Counted from the first letter of the stretch, positions 17,367 through 26,048 are shown. The stretch: DNA of 64,000 bases from Motiliproteus sp041586735 (GCA_041586735.1 JBFGZQ010000006.1:124001-188000); one strand, 5' to 3'. Notes: generated by a model not told the origin, from the sequence alone. Program-made: numbers and translations.

Positions 17367-17671
17367 GTATAGAAACGCCAGGCCTGGGCGCACTGATCAT
17401 TATTTTGATCATGGCGGCCGTGACGCTAGCGACCCGTTGGGGTGGCGTTTGGGTGATGTCGTTTGTACCCATTAGTTATCGGGTGCAGCAGTTTATCAGT
17501 GCCATGTCCGGCTCGGTGCTAGTCGCGCTTCTTACACCACTCGCCCTTAATGGTGACAATGGCGCACGCCTGGGTTTATTAGCCACCGCGATCACCATGC
17601 TCTTGCTGAAAAAACCGTTACCCGCGATCGCAGCAGGTATCGTCGTGACGGCCCTGTTTCGGCAACTCTGA
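17363..17671 (+). CDS. azlD: AzlD-family amino-acid exporter, small subunit
   Basis: This 102-residue protein has three to four hydrophobic helices. It carries the family pattern LATRWGGVWVMSFVPISYRVQQFISAMSG in its first half, with PLALNGDNGARLGLLATAI later. It is the partner of AzlC, and its ATG overlaps the azlC stop, so translation is coupled. Together they would export branched-chain amino acids when the pool is high. The acetohydroxyacid-pathway gene ilvD lies about 700 bases further on, which fits but is not proof. Confidence 0.88.
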   Translation: MSIETPGLGALIIILIMAAVTLATRWGGVWVMSFVPISYRVQQFISAMSGSVLVALLTPLALNGDNGARLGLLATAITMLLLKKPLPAIAAGIVVTALFRQL

Positions 17672-17712
17672 TAATCAGAGCGCTAGACTAGATAGGGCGG
17701 TGGGAGGGCGTA

Positions 17713-17811
17713 TCAGGACTGAAACTCGACCCGTGCTCGCAGTCCGTCGAGATCATCGATGCGACCCAGCGCAGGAAAAGCCTGCTGTAAAAGCGGATGC
17801 AAGGCGCTCAT
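17713..17811 (-). CDS. Possible 32-residue coupled mini-ORF
   Basis: An ATG overlaps the stop codon of the upstream 107-residue gene as ATGA and opens a short frame, MSALHPLLQQAFPALGRIDD and twelve more residues. It has no recognised domain. Coupling and ordinary codon use are the only support; it could be a chance frame. Confidence 0.3.
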   Translation of the reverse strand: MSALHPLLQQAFPALGRIDDLDGLRARVEFQS

Positions 17812-18131
17812 GGCTTGCTCTGGGGTGGCTGTGGATGACGACGCTGGCGCACCAACAGCATCACGTAACGAATGTTGTAGGCAAAGCCGATCACCAGCGT
17901 CAAGGCTGCGGTAATAAAAAACAACAAGCCGATGCCTGAGGAGCCCAGCGAGCGGCTGGCCCACAGGCTGAGTACGCTGATCAACGCCAGAGGTATGCCG
18001 ATCCGCATCATCAGTTTTAAGTAGCTGTCGGCGGTAATCTCGGAGTTATCCGCCTCTAGACTCTCAGCCGCCGGCGCGGTGGCAAGATCTGCAGGGGGCT
18101 TTTTATCGGGGTTAGCTTTGTTGCGGGCCAT
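17808..18131 (-). CDS. Hypothetical two-helix membrane protein
   Basis: A 107-residue protein that I do not recognise. Residues 1-35 are hydrophilic and Ala/Lys/Pro-rich; two membrane helices follow (about 43-62 and 68-95; LISVLSLWASRSL and GLLFFITAALTLVIGFAYN). The tail is basic and proline-rich (RQRRHPQPPQSKP). It is convergent to azlD and divergent from ilvD, and may be translationally coupled to a 32-codon frame downstream. Confidence 0.65.
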   Translation of the reverse strand: MARNKANPDKKPPADLATAPAAESLEADNSEITADSYLKLMMRIGIPLALISVLSLWASRSLGSSGIGLLFFITAALTLVIGFAYNIRYVMLLVRQRRHPQPPQSKP

Positions 18132-18279
18132 AAAAGAGTACTCAATAACGGCGAAATTATCATCTAAGCCACTATCCTACGTGCCACACCAGAGCGCAGC
18201 AAGACGGTTGCGACCAGAGCCACTGCGCGCAACCACTGATGCTGTCGCCAGGCTAACGCAGGAATAGTCTCGCTACGCC

Positions 18280-18308
18280 TTAACAGGCTTGAGCCCCCTT
18301 GCTAGAAT
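18280..18308 (+). promoter_or_regulatory. Sigma-70 type promoter of ilvD
   Basis: TTAACA (18280-18285) and TAGAAT (18303-18308) are separated by 17 bases. The predicted start of transcription lies about 30 bases before the ilvD ATG. This also argues against an earlier in-frame start codon at 18289. Confidence 0.55.
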
Positions 18309-18345
18309 AGCCCTCTTTACCTCAGCCGTTATCAAGGGAGCAGCC

Positions 18346-20193
18346 ATGCCTGTCTACCGTTCTAAGACCTCCACTCACGGTCGTAATATGGCCGGCGCCC
18401 GTGCTCTGTGGCGCGCCACCGGGATGAAGGACGATGATTTCAGCAAGCCGATCATCGCCATTGCCAACTCCTTTACCCAGTTTGTTCCCGGCCACGTGCA
18501 TCTTAAAGATATGGGCCAACTGGTGGCCCGCGAGATCGAAAAAGCCGGCGGGGTGGCGAAAGAGTTCAACACCATCGCTATCGATGACGGTATCGCCATG
18601 GGCCACGACGGCATGCTCTACTCGCTGCCCTCCCGCGACCTGATCGCCGATTCGGTCGAATACATGGTCAACGCCCACTGCGCCGATGCCCTGGTGTGCA
18701 TATCCAACTGCGACAAGATCACCCCCGGGATGCTGATGGCGGCGATGCGTCTCAATATCCCGGTGGTGTTCGTATCCGGTGGGCCGATGGAAGCGGGAAA
18801 AACCAAACTGGTCGAACACAGTCTGGATCTGGTCGATGCCATGGTGCTGGCCGCCGACGATAGCGCATCCGATGAGCTGGTAAACGAGGTCGAGCGCTCC
18901 GCCTGCCCTACCTGCGGCTCCTGCTCGGGGATGTTTACCGCCAACTCGATGAACTGTCTGACCGAAGCGCTAGGCCTGTCGCTGCCGGGCAACGGCACGG
19001 TAGTCGCCACCCACGCGGACCGCGAAGAGCTGTTCCTGGAAGCCGGACGGATCATCGTCGAGATCACCAAGCGCCATTACGAGCAGGATGATTTCAGCGT
19101 GCTGCCGCGCTCCATCGCCAGCAAGGCCGCGTTCGAAAACGCCATGACCCTGGATATCGCCATGGGCGGCTCCACCAATACCATCCTCCACCTGCTGGCA
19201 CTAGCGCAGGAAGCCGAGGTCGATTTCAACATGGCGGATATGGACCGGCTATCGCGCAAGGTCCCCTACCTGTGCAAGGTGGCACCCAACGATCAAAAAT
19301 ACCATGTCGAAGATGTGCATCGCGCCGGTGGCATCATGGCAATTCTCGGCGAGCTCGATCGGGGTGGGCTGTTAGACACTAGCGTCTCGACGATTCACAC
19401 CCCAACGATGGCCGATGCGATAGCGAAGTGGGACATCCGCGTCTGTAACGATGATGCGGTGAAAAAGTTCTTCCGCGCCGGACCCGGCGGCGTACCGACC
19501 CAGACCGCCTTCTCTCAGGCAGCGCGCTGGGGCTCGCTGGATGCCGATCGCACCAACGGCTGCATCCGCTCGATCGAACACGCCTTTAGCAAAGAGGGTG
19601 GTTTGGCGGTACTGACCGGCAACATCGCTCTGGACGGCTGTGTGGTCAAGACCTCCGGCGTCGACGAGAGCATCTGGGTGTTTGAAGGCAACGCCTACAT
19701 CTGTGAAAGCCAGGATCAGGCGGTCGCCGATGTGCTCGCCGGCAAGGTTAAAGCGGGCGATGTGGTGGTGATTCGTTATGAGGGTCCACGGGGTGGCCCG
19801 GGGATGCAGGAGATGCTCTACCCCACCAGCTACCTGAAATCCAAAGGGCTGGGTAAGGACTGCGCACTGCTAACCGACGGCCGTTTCTCTGGTGGCACCT
19901 CGGGCCTGTCGATCGGCCATGTGTCCCCCGAAGCCGCGTCGGGTGGCGCCATCGGCCTGGTAGAACAGGGCGACCGGATCCGCATCGACATCCCCAATCG
20001 CAGCATCGACGTATTGCTCAGCGATGCCGAGCTGGCCAGTCGGCGTGCCGCCATGGACGCCAAAGGCAAAGACGCCTGGAAGCCCGCCATGGAGCGTCCT
20101 CGCAAGATCTCCGCCGCGCTTAAGGTCTACGCCAAGATGGCCACCAGCGCCGACAAGGGCGCGGTACGCGATCTGAGTCTGCTCGACGACTAA
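18346..20193 (+). CDS. ilvD: Dihydroxy-acid dehydratase
   Basis: IlvD dehydrates 2,3-dihydroxy-isovalerate and 2,3-dihydroxy-3-methylvalerate, the third step of valine and isoleucine synthesis. The 615-residue protein has the iron-sulfur cysteines in SNCDKITPGM (near residue 122) and CPTCGSCSGMFTANSMN (near 192-198), plus the C-terminal GPRGGPGMQEMLYPTSYL and DGRFSGGTSGLSIGHVSPEA motifs. The ATG at 18346 is preceded by AAGGGAG six bases upstream and gives the standard N-terminus MPVYRSKTSTHGRNMAGAR. A strong terminator follows. Confidence 0.97.
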   Translation: MPVYRSKTSTHGRNMAGARALWRATGMKDDDFSKPIIAIANSFTQFVPGHVHLKDMGQLVAREIEKAGGVAKEFNTIAIDDGIAMGHDGMLYSLPSRDLIADSVEYMVNAHCADALVCISNCDKITPGMLMAAMRLNIPVVFVSGGPMEAGKTKLVEHSLDLVDAMVLAADDSASDELVNEVERSACPTCGSCSGMFTANSMNCLTEALGLSLPGNGTVVATHADREELFLEAGRIIVEITKRHYEQDDFSVLPRSIASKAAFENAMTLDIAMGGSTNTILHLLALAQEAEVDFNMADMDRLSRKVPYLCKVAPNDQKYHVEDVHRAGGIMAILGELDRGGLLDTSVSTIHTPTMADAIAKWDIRVCNDDAVKKFFRAGPGGVPTQTAFSQAARWGSLDADRTNGCIRSIEHAFSKEGGLAVLTGNIALDGCVVKTSGVDESIWVFEGNAYICESQDQAVADVLAGKVKAGDVVVIRYEGPRGGPGMQEMLYPTSYLKSKGLGKDCALLTDGRFSGGTSGLSIGHVSPEAASGGAIGLVEQGDRIRIDIPNRSIDVLLSDAELASRRAAMDAKGKDAWKPAMERPRKISAALKVYAKMATSADKGAVRDLSLLDD

Positions 20194-20214
20194 GCCACCT
20201 CTGGCATAGCCTCT

Positions 20215-20239
20215 GAGAACCGCCCCAGCGGCGGTTCTC
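20215..20239 (+). terminator. Terminator of ilvD
   Basis: GAGAACCGCC and GGCGGTTCTC make a perfect ten-pair stem with loop CCAGC, followed by a pyrimidine-rich TCCACTTTC. It lies 21 bases after the stop codon. Confidence 0.7.
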
Positions 20240-20298
20240 TCCACTTTCTAGCAGCAGCAGTGATACTGCTTGCTGGCTACAGCGAACACCCATATATC

Positions 20299-21072
20299 AT
20301 GAGCGTAGACAACACCCCTGATCCGCAGAACCCCGCTGATATCGATACCGGCACAGATACGGGCACTGAAACACAGAACAACAGCAGCGCAGACAAGCGT
20401 CTGCGCTCCATCCGTACCTTCGTGGTCCGCGCCGGACGCATGACCCCCGGGCAGAAAAACGCCCTAGAGCAGCAGTGGCCGGCGATGGGTCTCAACCTCG
20501 CCGACGGGATGATCGATTACAGCCAGGTGTTTGGCCGTAGCGCCCCCACGGTGCTGGAGATCGGCTTCGGCATGGGCGATTCGCTGCTGGCGATGGCCGA
20601 AGCCGCCCCAGACACCAACTATATAGGTATCGAAGTCCATCACCCCGGCGTCGGCCGGCTGCTCAGCAACGCGGCCAATGCCGAACTCACAAACCTCAAG
20701 GTCTACCACGAAGACGCGTTGCTGGTGCTCAAGGACTGCATCCCCGATGCCTCTCTCGACAGCATCCAGCTGTTCTTCCCCGATCCCTGGCACAAGAAGA
20801 AGCACAACAAGCGTCGTATGGTACAGCCCGAGATCGCCCAGACCTTCCGCCACAAACTCAAAATCGGCGGCTGCTTCCATATGGCCACCGACTGGCAACC
20901 CTACGCCGAGCATATGCTGGAGGTGATGAACGCCGCCGCCGGCTACCGCAACGCCGCCGGCGAAAACCAGTACTCCCCCCAACCCAAAACCCGCCCCGAC
21001 ACCAAGTTTCAGCGCCGCGGCGAAAAACTTGGCCACGGGGTCTGGGATCTGGTGTTTGAGCGGATCAGCTAA
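20299..21072 (+). CDS. trmB: tRNA (guanine-N7-)-methyltransferase
   Basis: TrmB methylates G46 in the variable loop of tRNAs using S-adenosylmethionine. The 257-residue protein shows the SAM site VLEIGFGMGDSLLAMA, then NYIGIEVHHPGVGRLL, and the catalytic-region motif FFPDPWHKKKHNKRR; the C-terminal motif TKFQRRGEKLGHGVWDL is also typical. The N-terminal 45 residues are a Thr/Asp-rich leader, somewhat longer than in E. coli. I chose the ATG at 20299; a GTG at 20260 is in frame, and neither has a clear Shine-Dalgarno sequence. Confidence 0.95.
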   Translation: MSVDNTPDPQNPADIDTGTDTGTETQNNSSADKRLRSIRTFVVRAGRMTPGQKNALEQQWPAMGLNLADGMIDYSQVFGRSAPTVLEIGFGMGDSLLAMAEAAPDTNYIGIEVHHPGVGRLLSNAANAELTNLKVYHEDALLVLKDCIPDASLDSIQLFFPDPWHKKKHNKRRMVQPEIAQTFRHKLKIGGCFHMATDWQPYAEHMLEVMNAAAGYRNAAGENQYSPQPKTRPDTKFQRRGEKLGHGVWDLVFERIS

Positions 21073-21128
21073 GCAGTGCCCATGTTAACCACTGACAACG
21101 TGCGTCTGCATAACAGAGGCATTACCCA

Positions 21129-21350
21129 TCAACCCTCTATAGCAGGCGGATACAGCCCGCGTTTGTAGGCGATGCTACCCCAGAGGGCATGGGCCAGCGC
21201 TTCTTTAATCAACTCAGGGTTGTCGGCGCTGGGCTGCAAGCTGTAGGTCGAGCGATCCAGCTTGAAGGTTGCTGGACGCTTATCCGGTTGCAATACCACC
21301 CAGCACCCTTGATTACGCTCGTACTGGATGATGGCATCGCCCCCTCCTTC
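21129..21350 (-). pseudogene. 3' remnant of an unidentified gene
   Basis: On the minus strand a GC-rich frame of about 70 codons ends at TGA (21131-21129) and reads GDAIIQYERNQGCWVVLQPD..., then ALAHALWGSIAYKRGLYPP. Codon use looks fully coding and there is no stop inside, but upstream it runs into a TAA at about 21370 without any plausible start codon. At that point the DNA becomes AT-rich. The 5' part appears to have been lost when the neighbouring insert arrived. I do not recognise the family. Confidence 0.55.
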
Positions 21351-21523
21351 TTCACAACATTATCATTCTATTCAACCGATTATCCATTCTAGAAAATTGC
21401 ATTCCCTGATATGATTCAGTCTAAATCAGGGAAGGTTTCAATTAAGGCCGCAAGTGGAAGCGCATCTTTATTTGATGATCAACACCCTTCTTTTCATAAC
21501 CACAATACTGGGTGGAGCATCAT

Positions 21524-22702
21524 ATGAATAAATTATTTTTCCCAATTCCAATTTTCATCTTCTCACTGAGCGCTTGTGCCCCTATCGATCCCATCGATCC
21601 CATAAAAAACTTCACCAATGAAAACGTCAGATCTACCCCACATGGTGCAACAATCCATTGGGGTAGTAGTAATTCCAACTTACAGAGAACAAATGAAAAG
21701 ACGCCATTTTTTAAAAGACACTCATCAGCCACAATTGGACCTAAGTGCTATCGTGTAACAATGGAAGGTTATACTGATTCTGAAACCATATGCCATCCTG
21801 AACAGTCAATCGTAAGAAATGTGTATTTTAAATTAAGTAAAATTCCAGTTGTCATTGAAGATAACACCGTCTCCATATCAGGTGCTGCTAGCGCACTAAG
21901 AAAGATAACAACGACAGAAACGCATGAACTTAACCCTCGGCTTTCGCCTGATAAAAGATGGCTCTTGATGCAGGTTCACGAATCTGGCAACAAAGCTTCA
22001 TACAAATCAGTTCTTCAAAAAATCAATGTAGATAATTCTAGTCGCGTCATCCTAACTCAGAAAAACAATGACTCTAGAAATGGTGATTGGCTACCTGATA
22101 GCTCAGCTATTGTTTTTAATTCAGACAAGCTTGGTAATTTAACTATTGTACAATCACTGGGAGTAACCGGTGGATCTGCGGTGAAGTTTATTACACCGCC
22201 TTCATTTTCTCCCGCTATGCATCCTGATGTTTCACCTGATGGCAGACAAATAGCATTTTCCCTCTATCAGTCGGAAGACAAAAACCAGGTTTGTGTAGTA
22301 AACATTGACGGTTCAAACTTAAGAGTTTACGGAGATGGCTATAATCCTAAATGGTCTTCAAATGGAAAAGAAATATTATTTACACGGAAGGTAGGAAAAT
22401 ACTCAAGAATATATACTATGGATAGTGCAACAGGTGATAACCTAGTCGAGCTTTCTTCCACTGAATCAAATGATAAAGGGGCAGTCTGGTCACAAGATTC
22501 TAAAAAAATAGCATTTATTTCAAATCGCATAAACAATAGAGATCATTTATTTCTGATGGATAAAAATGGACAAAATATAGTCCAATTAACTGATGGTAAT
22601 TTTGATGTAAACTCTATTGATTGGGGCATGGATAACTATATTTACTTTTCTTCCAACGCAGGTGGAAACCTTGATATCTGGCGCTTACGATCAAATCTCT
22701 AA
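21524..22702 (+). CDS. TolB-like beta-propeller lipoprotein in an AT-rich insert
   Basis: A 392-residue protein with a lipoprotein signal ending in the lipobox LSAC (Cys18). Residues 35-95 resemble a PEGA-type surface domain (ATIHWGSSNSN, YRVTMEGYTDSE). The remainder has about six TolB/WD40-like repeats (LNPRLSPDKRWLLM, HPDVSPDGRQIAFSL, YNPKWSSNGKEILFTR, GAVWSQDSKKIAFIS). The start at 21524 has GGTGGAG upstream. Base composition is much more AT-rich than in every neighbour, so it is likely acquired. Unlike true TolB it stands alone, without the pal or tolQRA genes. The role is unknown, probably cell-envelope. Confidence 0.8.
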   Translation: MNKLFFPIPIFIFSLSACAPIDPIDPIKNFTNENVRSTPHGATIHWGSSNSNLQRTNEKTPFFKRHSSATIGPKCYRVTMEGYTDSETICHPEQSIVRNVYFKLSKIPVVIEDNTVSISGAASALRKITTTETHELNPRLSPDKRWLLMQVHESGNKASYKSVLQKINVDNSSRVILTQKNNDSRNGDWLPDSSAIVFNSDKLGNLTIVQSLGVTGGSAVKFITPPSFSPAMHPDVSPDGRQIAFSLYQSEDKNQVCVVNIDGSNLRVYGDGYNPKWSSNGKEILFTRKVGKYSRIYTMDSATGDNLVELSSTESNDKGAVWSQDSKKIAFISNRINNRDHLFLMDKNGQNIVQLTDGNFDVNSIDWGMDNYIYFSSNAGGNLDIWRLRSNL

Positions 22703-22741
22703 CCTGAATCAGACATAGGTGGCAGCGCTATATTAGCTGCC

Positions 22742-22849
22742 CGTAGGCTATGGTGAGCTTGCGAATCGTACCAACCAACAGCACCAGGAATAGACCTAGA
22801 GGCACTTCCAGAGCCGCACTGATACGGTTCGTGCTCACCACAGCCTACG
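22742..22849. repeat. Long imperfect inverted repeat after the AT-rich insert
   Basis: CGTAGGCTATGGTGAGC (22742-22758) pairs with GCTCACCACAGCCTACG (22833-22849) with one mismatch. Pairing can continue inward with a small bulge (GAATCGTA against TACGGTTC). The whole would fold into a hairpin of about 108 bases. It lies at the GC-rich edge of the insert and might be a transposon-end or MITE-like remnant. Confidence 0.45.
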
Positions 22850-22887
22850 TGCTAGACCGCCAACAGGCGGTCATCGAGTCAGTGATT

Positions 22888-22907
22888 AGCCTGCCAGCCG
22901 GCAGGCT
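22888..22907 (-). terminator. Hairpin after the DUF3360 gene
   Basis: AGCCTGCC and GGCAGGCT form a perfect eight-pair stem with loop AGCC, four bases past the DUF3360 stop codon. The T-run on the minus strand is weak (AATCAC), so termination is likely but not certain. Confidence 0.5.
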
Positions 22908-22911
22908 ATGA

Positions 22912-24381
22912 TTAGCGGAATGATTCAACCAGCGCCGGAATGCCCGGCAACATCCCCACCGAAGCCATCACCACCCCCAGGACGATGAAGGTGATCGCTG
23001 GGATGATCCAGCGGTCCATATGTGCCAGGGTGCTACCACGCTCCTTATCCCCGATCAGCCCCAGATTATCCAGCAGCATGGTCAGCGACCAGCCAAATAC
23101 CGGGTTAACGAAAGCCGAGGCAAACATCACGATACCGGCAGACTGCGAAGTCTTGGAGTCTCGAGTCATCTGCATACCGGCTTCCAGCAGCGGTAGGAAC
23201 ACCCCTACCAGCAGCGCGACCCGCAGTACCGGTGGCCATACCGCTAGATCCATCGGATAGCCCCAGAGTGCCGCGATCACACAGAGCACCCCGGTCAACA
23301 CCGCACCCGCCGGAATCGGACGTTTGGCAATCGCCGCGGGGATCATATAGGTACCCCATGAAGATGCCAGGTTGCCCCCTCCCAGGGTGCTGCCGACGAT
23401 CTGCCGAACAGAGGCCACGGCCATCGTATCATCGACGTTCATCAACACCTTGTGGGCTTTATCCGGGTAGTTCAGCTCTTGGAATACTCGGTGGCCGAGG
23501 AAATCCGGTGACCACATCGCCACCGCCAGCACCGCAAAAGGGGTCACCGCAATAAAGTGATGCAGCTCAGGCCAGCCCATATTCCAGCCTGTGGACTCAC
23601 CCCACCAGTAGCTAGGACTCAGATGCGGGATCCCCGGCTCGGTGACGAACTCAAATGGCGCGCCCAGCACTAGCGCAATCACCAGCGCCAGGCCTGATCC
23701 CAGCGGGATCGATAACCAGCGCATCTGGATCCGCGCCAGGAAGGCATACATCAGCACGGTACAGAGGATAACGGCAAAGGCGATATAACCCATGCCTAGG
23801 CCATCCGCCCACTTGAACAGCGCACCGACCTGGCTGATCATGCCGACGGCACCGAGGTAGATCAGCAACCCACCCCGAACCCCTTCACCGGTCAGGGTCA
23901 TCAGCTTGCTGCCGCCCTTGGTCACGCTGAGAATAAGCCCGAACACCCCCACCATCACCCCGAGTGCCAGGGGATGGCCTCCCGAGGCCACGATCAGTGG
24001 AATCATCGGGATCATCGGTCCGTGGGTGCCCGCCAGGTTGGCATTGGGATTGAGCATGCCGGAGAACAGGATGACGAACAGGATCGCGGCGATCAGCATC
24101 TCAAAGCGGACGTTTTCGATCACAAACTCGGGTGTTAACCCCAGAGGCACCGCAAAGGCGGCCACCACAGCCGCTACCATCACGATCTTGCCAATCGTGG
24201 CGGCGATGGCCGGTACCAGATCTTCATACTCGAAGTGGTAATCGCGGAAAGGCAGATTGATACCCCAGCGCTTCGGCGACATGATGGTTAACTCATGCTC
24301 TAGGTAGTGCGCACGACTTTCAAAGGATTTGCTGGGGCGGCGTTGCGATTTGTAGCTCGCATTCGTTTTATTATGGCTCAT
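22912..24381 (-). CDS. DUF3360-family multi-pass membrane protein (SulP-like fold)
   Basis: A 489-residue inner-membrane protein with about twelve hydrophobic segments after a hydrophilic N-terminal stretch of about 45 residues. Motifs such as GMLNPNANLAGTHGPMIPMIPLIVASGGHPLAL and the QIVGSTLGGGNLASSWGTYMIP stretch are those of the DUF3360 family of putative anion or solute permeases. Substrate and physiological role are unknown. It stands alone, upstream of a tandem-repeat gap and serA. A downstream hairpin suggests its own transcript. I chose the first ATG; no clear Shine-Dalgarno sequence is visible. Confidence 0.82.
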   Translation of the reverse strand: MSHNKTNASYKSQRRPSKSFESRAHYLEHELTIMSPKRWGINLPFRDYHFEYEDLVPAIAATIGKIVMVAAVVAAFAVPLGLTPEFVIENVRFEMLIAAILFVILFSGMLNPNANLAGTHGPMIPMIPLIVASGGHPLALGVMVGVFGLILSVTKGGSKLMTLTGEGVRGGLLIYLGAVGMISQVGALFKWADGLGMGYIAFAVILCTVLMYAFLARIQMRWLSIPLGSGLALVIALVLGAPFEFVTEPGIPHLSPSYWWGESTGWNMGWPELHHFIAVTPFAVLAVAMWSPDFLGHRVFQELNYPDKAHKVLMNVDDTMAVASVRQIVGSTLGGGNLASSWGTYMIPAAIAKRPIPAGAVLTGVLCVIAALWGYPMDLAVWPPVLRVALLVGVFLPLLEAGMQMTRDSKTSQSAGIVMFASAFVNPVFGWSLTMLLDNLGLIGDKERGSTLAHMDRWIIPAITFIVLGVVMASVGMLPGIPALVESFR

Positions 24382-24499
24382 AAGGCAATATCGCTCTGTG
24401 GTGAGAAGCTCGAGTCATCGGTATCGGTAAAAGCAACCGAGGCAGCCGAACCTAGATTTCTGCGTCGCAGCATACAGAATCAGATTTCTGCCCTCCATC

Positions 24500-24574
24500 C
24501 GACCTAGGTCGTTGCGACCTAAGTAGTGTCGACCTAAGTAGTGCTGGCCTAAGTAGTGCTGGCCTAAGTCGGCA
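24500..24574. repeat. Five tandem copies of a 15-bp unit
   Basis: Head-to-tail units are CGACCTAGGTCGTTG, CGACCTAAGTAGTGT, CGACCTAAGTAGTGC, TGGCCTAAGTAGTGC and TGGCCTAAGTCGGCA, ending at 24574. The middle three differ by one to three bases. The array sits in the 297-base gap between the serA terminator and the DUF3360 gene. Nothing else is seen in this gap. Because the unit is 15 bases, minus-strand translation gives a pentapeptide repeat, but no convincing gene contains it. Confidence 0.8.
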
Positions 24575-24610
24575 CTCCAACACGCGCTGGCGGTTGACAT
24601 TGCTCCAGGC

Positions 24611-24639
24611 GAAAAAAAACCGGAGCCAAGGCTCCGGTT
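24611..24639 (-). terminator. Terminator of serA
   Basis: AACCGGAGCC and GGCTCCGGTT form a perfect ten-pair stem with a two-base loop. On the minus strand it is followed by a run of eight T (partly within the stem). It lies about 40 bases past the serA stop codon. Confidence 0.9.
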
Positions 24640-24678
24640 GTTGGTGTTGCGTACCCGCTAGGGGTTAAAACATAGAGG

Positions 24679-25911
24679 CTAAAACAGCACCCGACAGCGA
24701 ATCGTACCCTGCACCTGCTTGAGCTGCTTGACCGCCAGTTTGCTGTGCTCGGCATCGATATCCATGACCACATAACCGACCTTGTCGTTGGTCTGCAGAT
24801 ACTGGCCGCTGATGTTGATATTGTGGTCAGAGAACACCTGGTTGATCGCGGTCAGTACGCCTGGGACGTTATTATGGATGTGCAGCAGGCGATGCTTGCC
24901 GGGGTGGGCCGGTAACGCCACTTCGGGGAAGTTAACCGAGGTGATGGTCGAGCCATTATCGGAGTATTTGACCAGTTTCTCCGCCACTTCAAAGCCGATA
25001 TTTTGTTGCGCTTCCAGGGTGCTACCGCCCACATGCGGGGTCAGAATCACATTGTCAAATTCGCGCAGTGGGGAGATGAACTCCTCCTTGTTGGACTTGG
25101 GCTCAACCGGGAACACATCGATCGCCGCACCCAGCAATTTGCCGCTACCTAGGGTGTCACAGAGGGCGTCGATATCGATCACCGTACCGCGTGCGGCATT
25201 GATCAGAATACTGCCCTGCTTCATCTGTGCCAGTTGCTCGGCGCCGATCATATTCTTGGTCGAGCCATTTTCAGGCACATGCAGGCTGACGATGTCGCTC
25301 TGCTCCAGCAGCGCTGCCAGGGAGCTGACCTGGAAGGCGTTACCCAGCGGCAATTTGGTAACCACATCGTAGAAGCACACCTCCATGCCCAAGGATTCTG
25401 CCATCACGCTGAGCTGTGAACCGATGCTGCCGTAGCCGATGATCCCCAGCCGCTTGCCACGAATCTCGTAGGAGTTGGCCGCCGACTTGCTCCAGACACC
25501 CCGGTGGGCTTTAGCATTTTTCTCCGCTACGCCACGCAACAGGATGATCGCCTCGGCCAGCACCAGCTCGGCCACGCTGCGGGTGTTGGAGAACGGGGCG
25601 TTGAACACGGTAATCCCCAGTTCGATCGCCGCCTGCAGATCGACCTGGTTGGTACCGATACAAAAACAACCGACCGCCAGTAACTTTTCTGCGGCTTGAA
25701 GCACGCGAGCATTGAGTTTGGTCGCGGAACGAATCCCGACAAAATGGGCATCCTTGATCCGCTCGATCAGCTCCTCTTCGGGCAGTGCCTTCTCGAGGTA
25801 ATCGATGTTGGTGTAGCCGGACGCCGTCAGCGTATCAACGGCGGACTGATGCACCCCTTCCAACAATAGGATCTTAATTTTGCTTTTAAGCAGGGATTTG
25901 CTCTTGTTCAT
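24679..25911 (-). CDS. serA: D-3-phosphoglycerate dehydrogenase with ACT domain
   Basis: SerA oxidises 3-phosphoglycerate with NAD+, committing it to serine synthesis. The 410-residue protein is the E. coli-type form. It has a substrate-binding domain (KILLLEGVHQSAVDTL onward), the NAD loop GIIGYGSIGSQL near residue 158, the substrate-binding Arg in INAARGTVIDIDAL, the catalytic Glu region (DVFPVEP) and His in LTPHVGGSTLEAQ. A C-terminal ACT domain (about 338-410; HIHNNVPGVLTAINQVF) normally gives feedback inhibition by serine. Transcribed alone and ended by a strong terminator. Confidence 0.97.
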   Translation of the reverse strand: MNKSKSLLKSKIKILLLEGVHQSAVDTLTASGYTNIDYLEKALPEEELIERIKDAHFVGIRSATKLNARVLQAAEKLLAVGCFCIGTNQVDLQAAIELGITVFNAPFSNTRSVAELVLAEAIILLRGVAEKNAKAHRGVWSKSAANSYEIRGKRLGIIGYGSIGSQLSVMAESLGMEVCFYDVVTKLPLGNAFQVSSLAALLEQSDIVSLHVPENGSTKNMIGAEQLAQMKQGSILINAARGTVIDIDALCDTLGSGKLLGAAIDVFPVEPKSNKEEFISPLREFDNVILTPHVGGSTLEAQQNIGFEVAEKLVKYSDNGSTITSVNFPEVALPAHPGKHRLLHIHNNVPGVLTAINQVFSDHNINISGQYLQTNDKVGYVVMDIDAEHSKLAVKQLKQVQGTIRCRVLF

Positions 25912-26048
25912 GGAGACAGCAACCTCGATCTGATCTGTGGTATCAACCCAAAATGGGCGGCAATCATAGCATAAGGTTACTGTGCTTCCGCGCCGTAGCC
26001 GGCCGAAACCGGGTGAAATATGCCCACCTCAGTATGAATCTCACTCAT

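Noticed and set aside
22728..22841. 37-codon minus-strand hydrophobic frame
   Set aside because: It reads like a membrane helix, but has only GTG starts, no ribosome binding site and lies in the inverted repeat. At most it is a remnant, so it was not listed as a gene.
22690..22850. Integron cassette (AT-rich gene plus attC-like hairpin)
   Set aside because: The inverted repeat lacks the RYYYAAC and GTTRRRY core sites in the right places and no integrase is present.
24500..24574. Possible CRISPR array
   Set aside because: The units are 15 bp, directly adjacent and without unique spacers, and no cas genes are in the window. It is a plain tandem repeat.
24415..24600. Minus-strand frame with a pentapeptide repeat
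   Set aside because: The repeat follows from the 15-bp DNA unit. There is no ribosome binding site or family, and it overlaps the leader of the DUF3360 gene.
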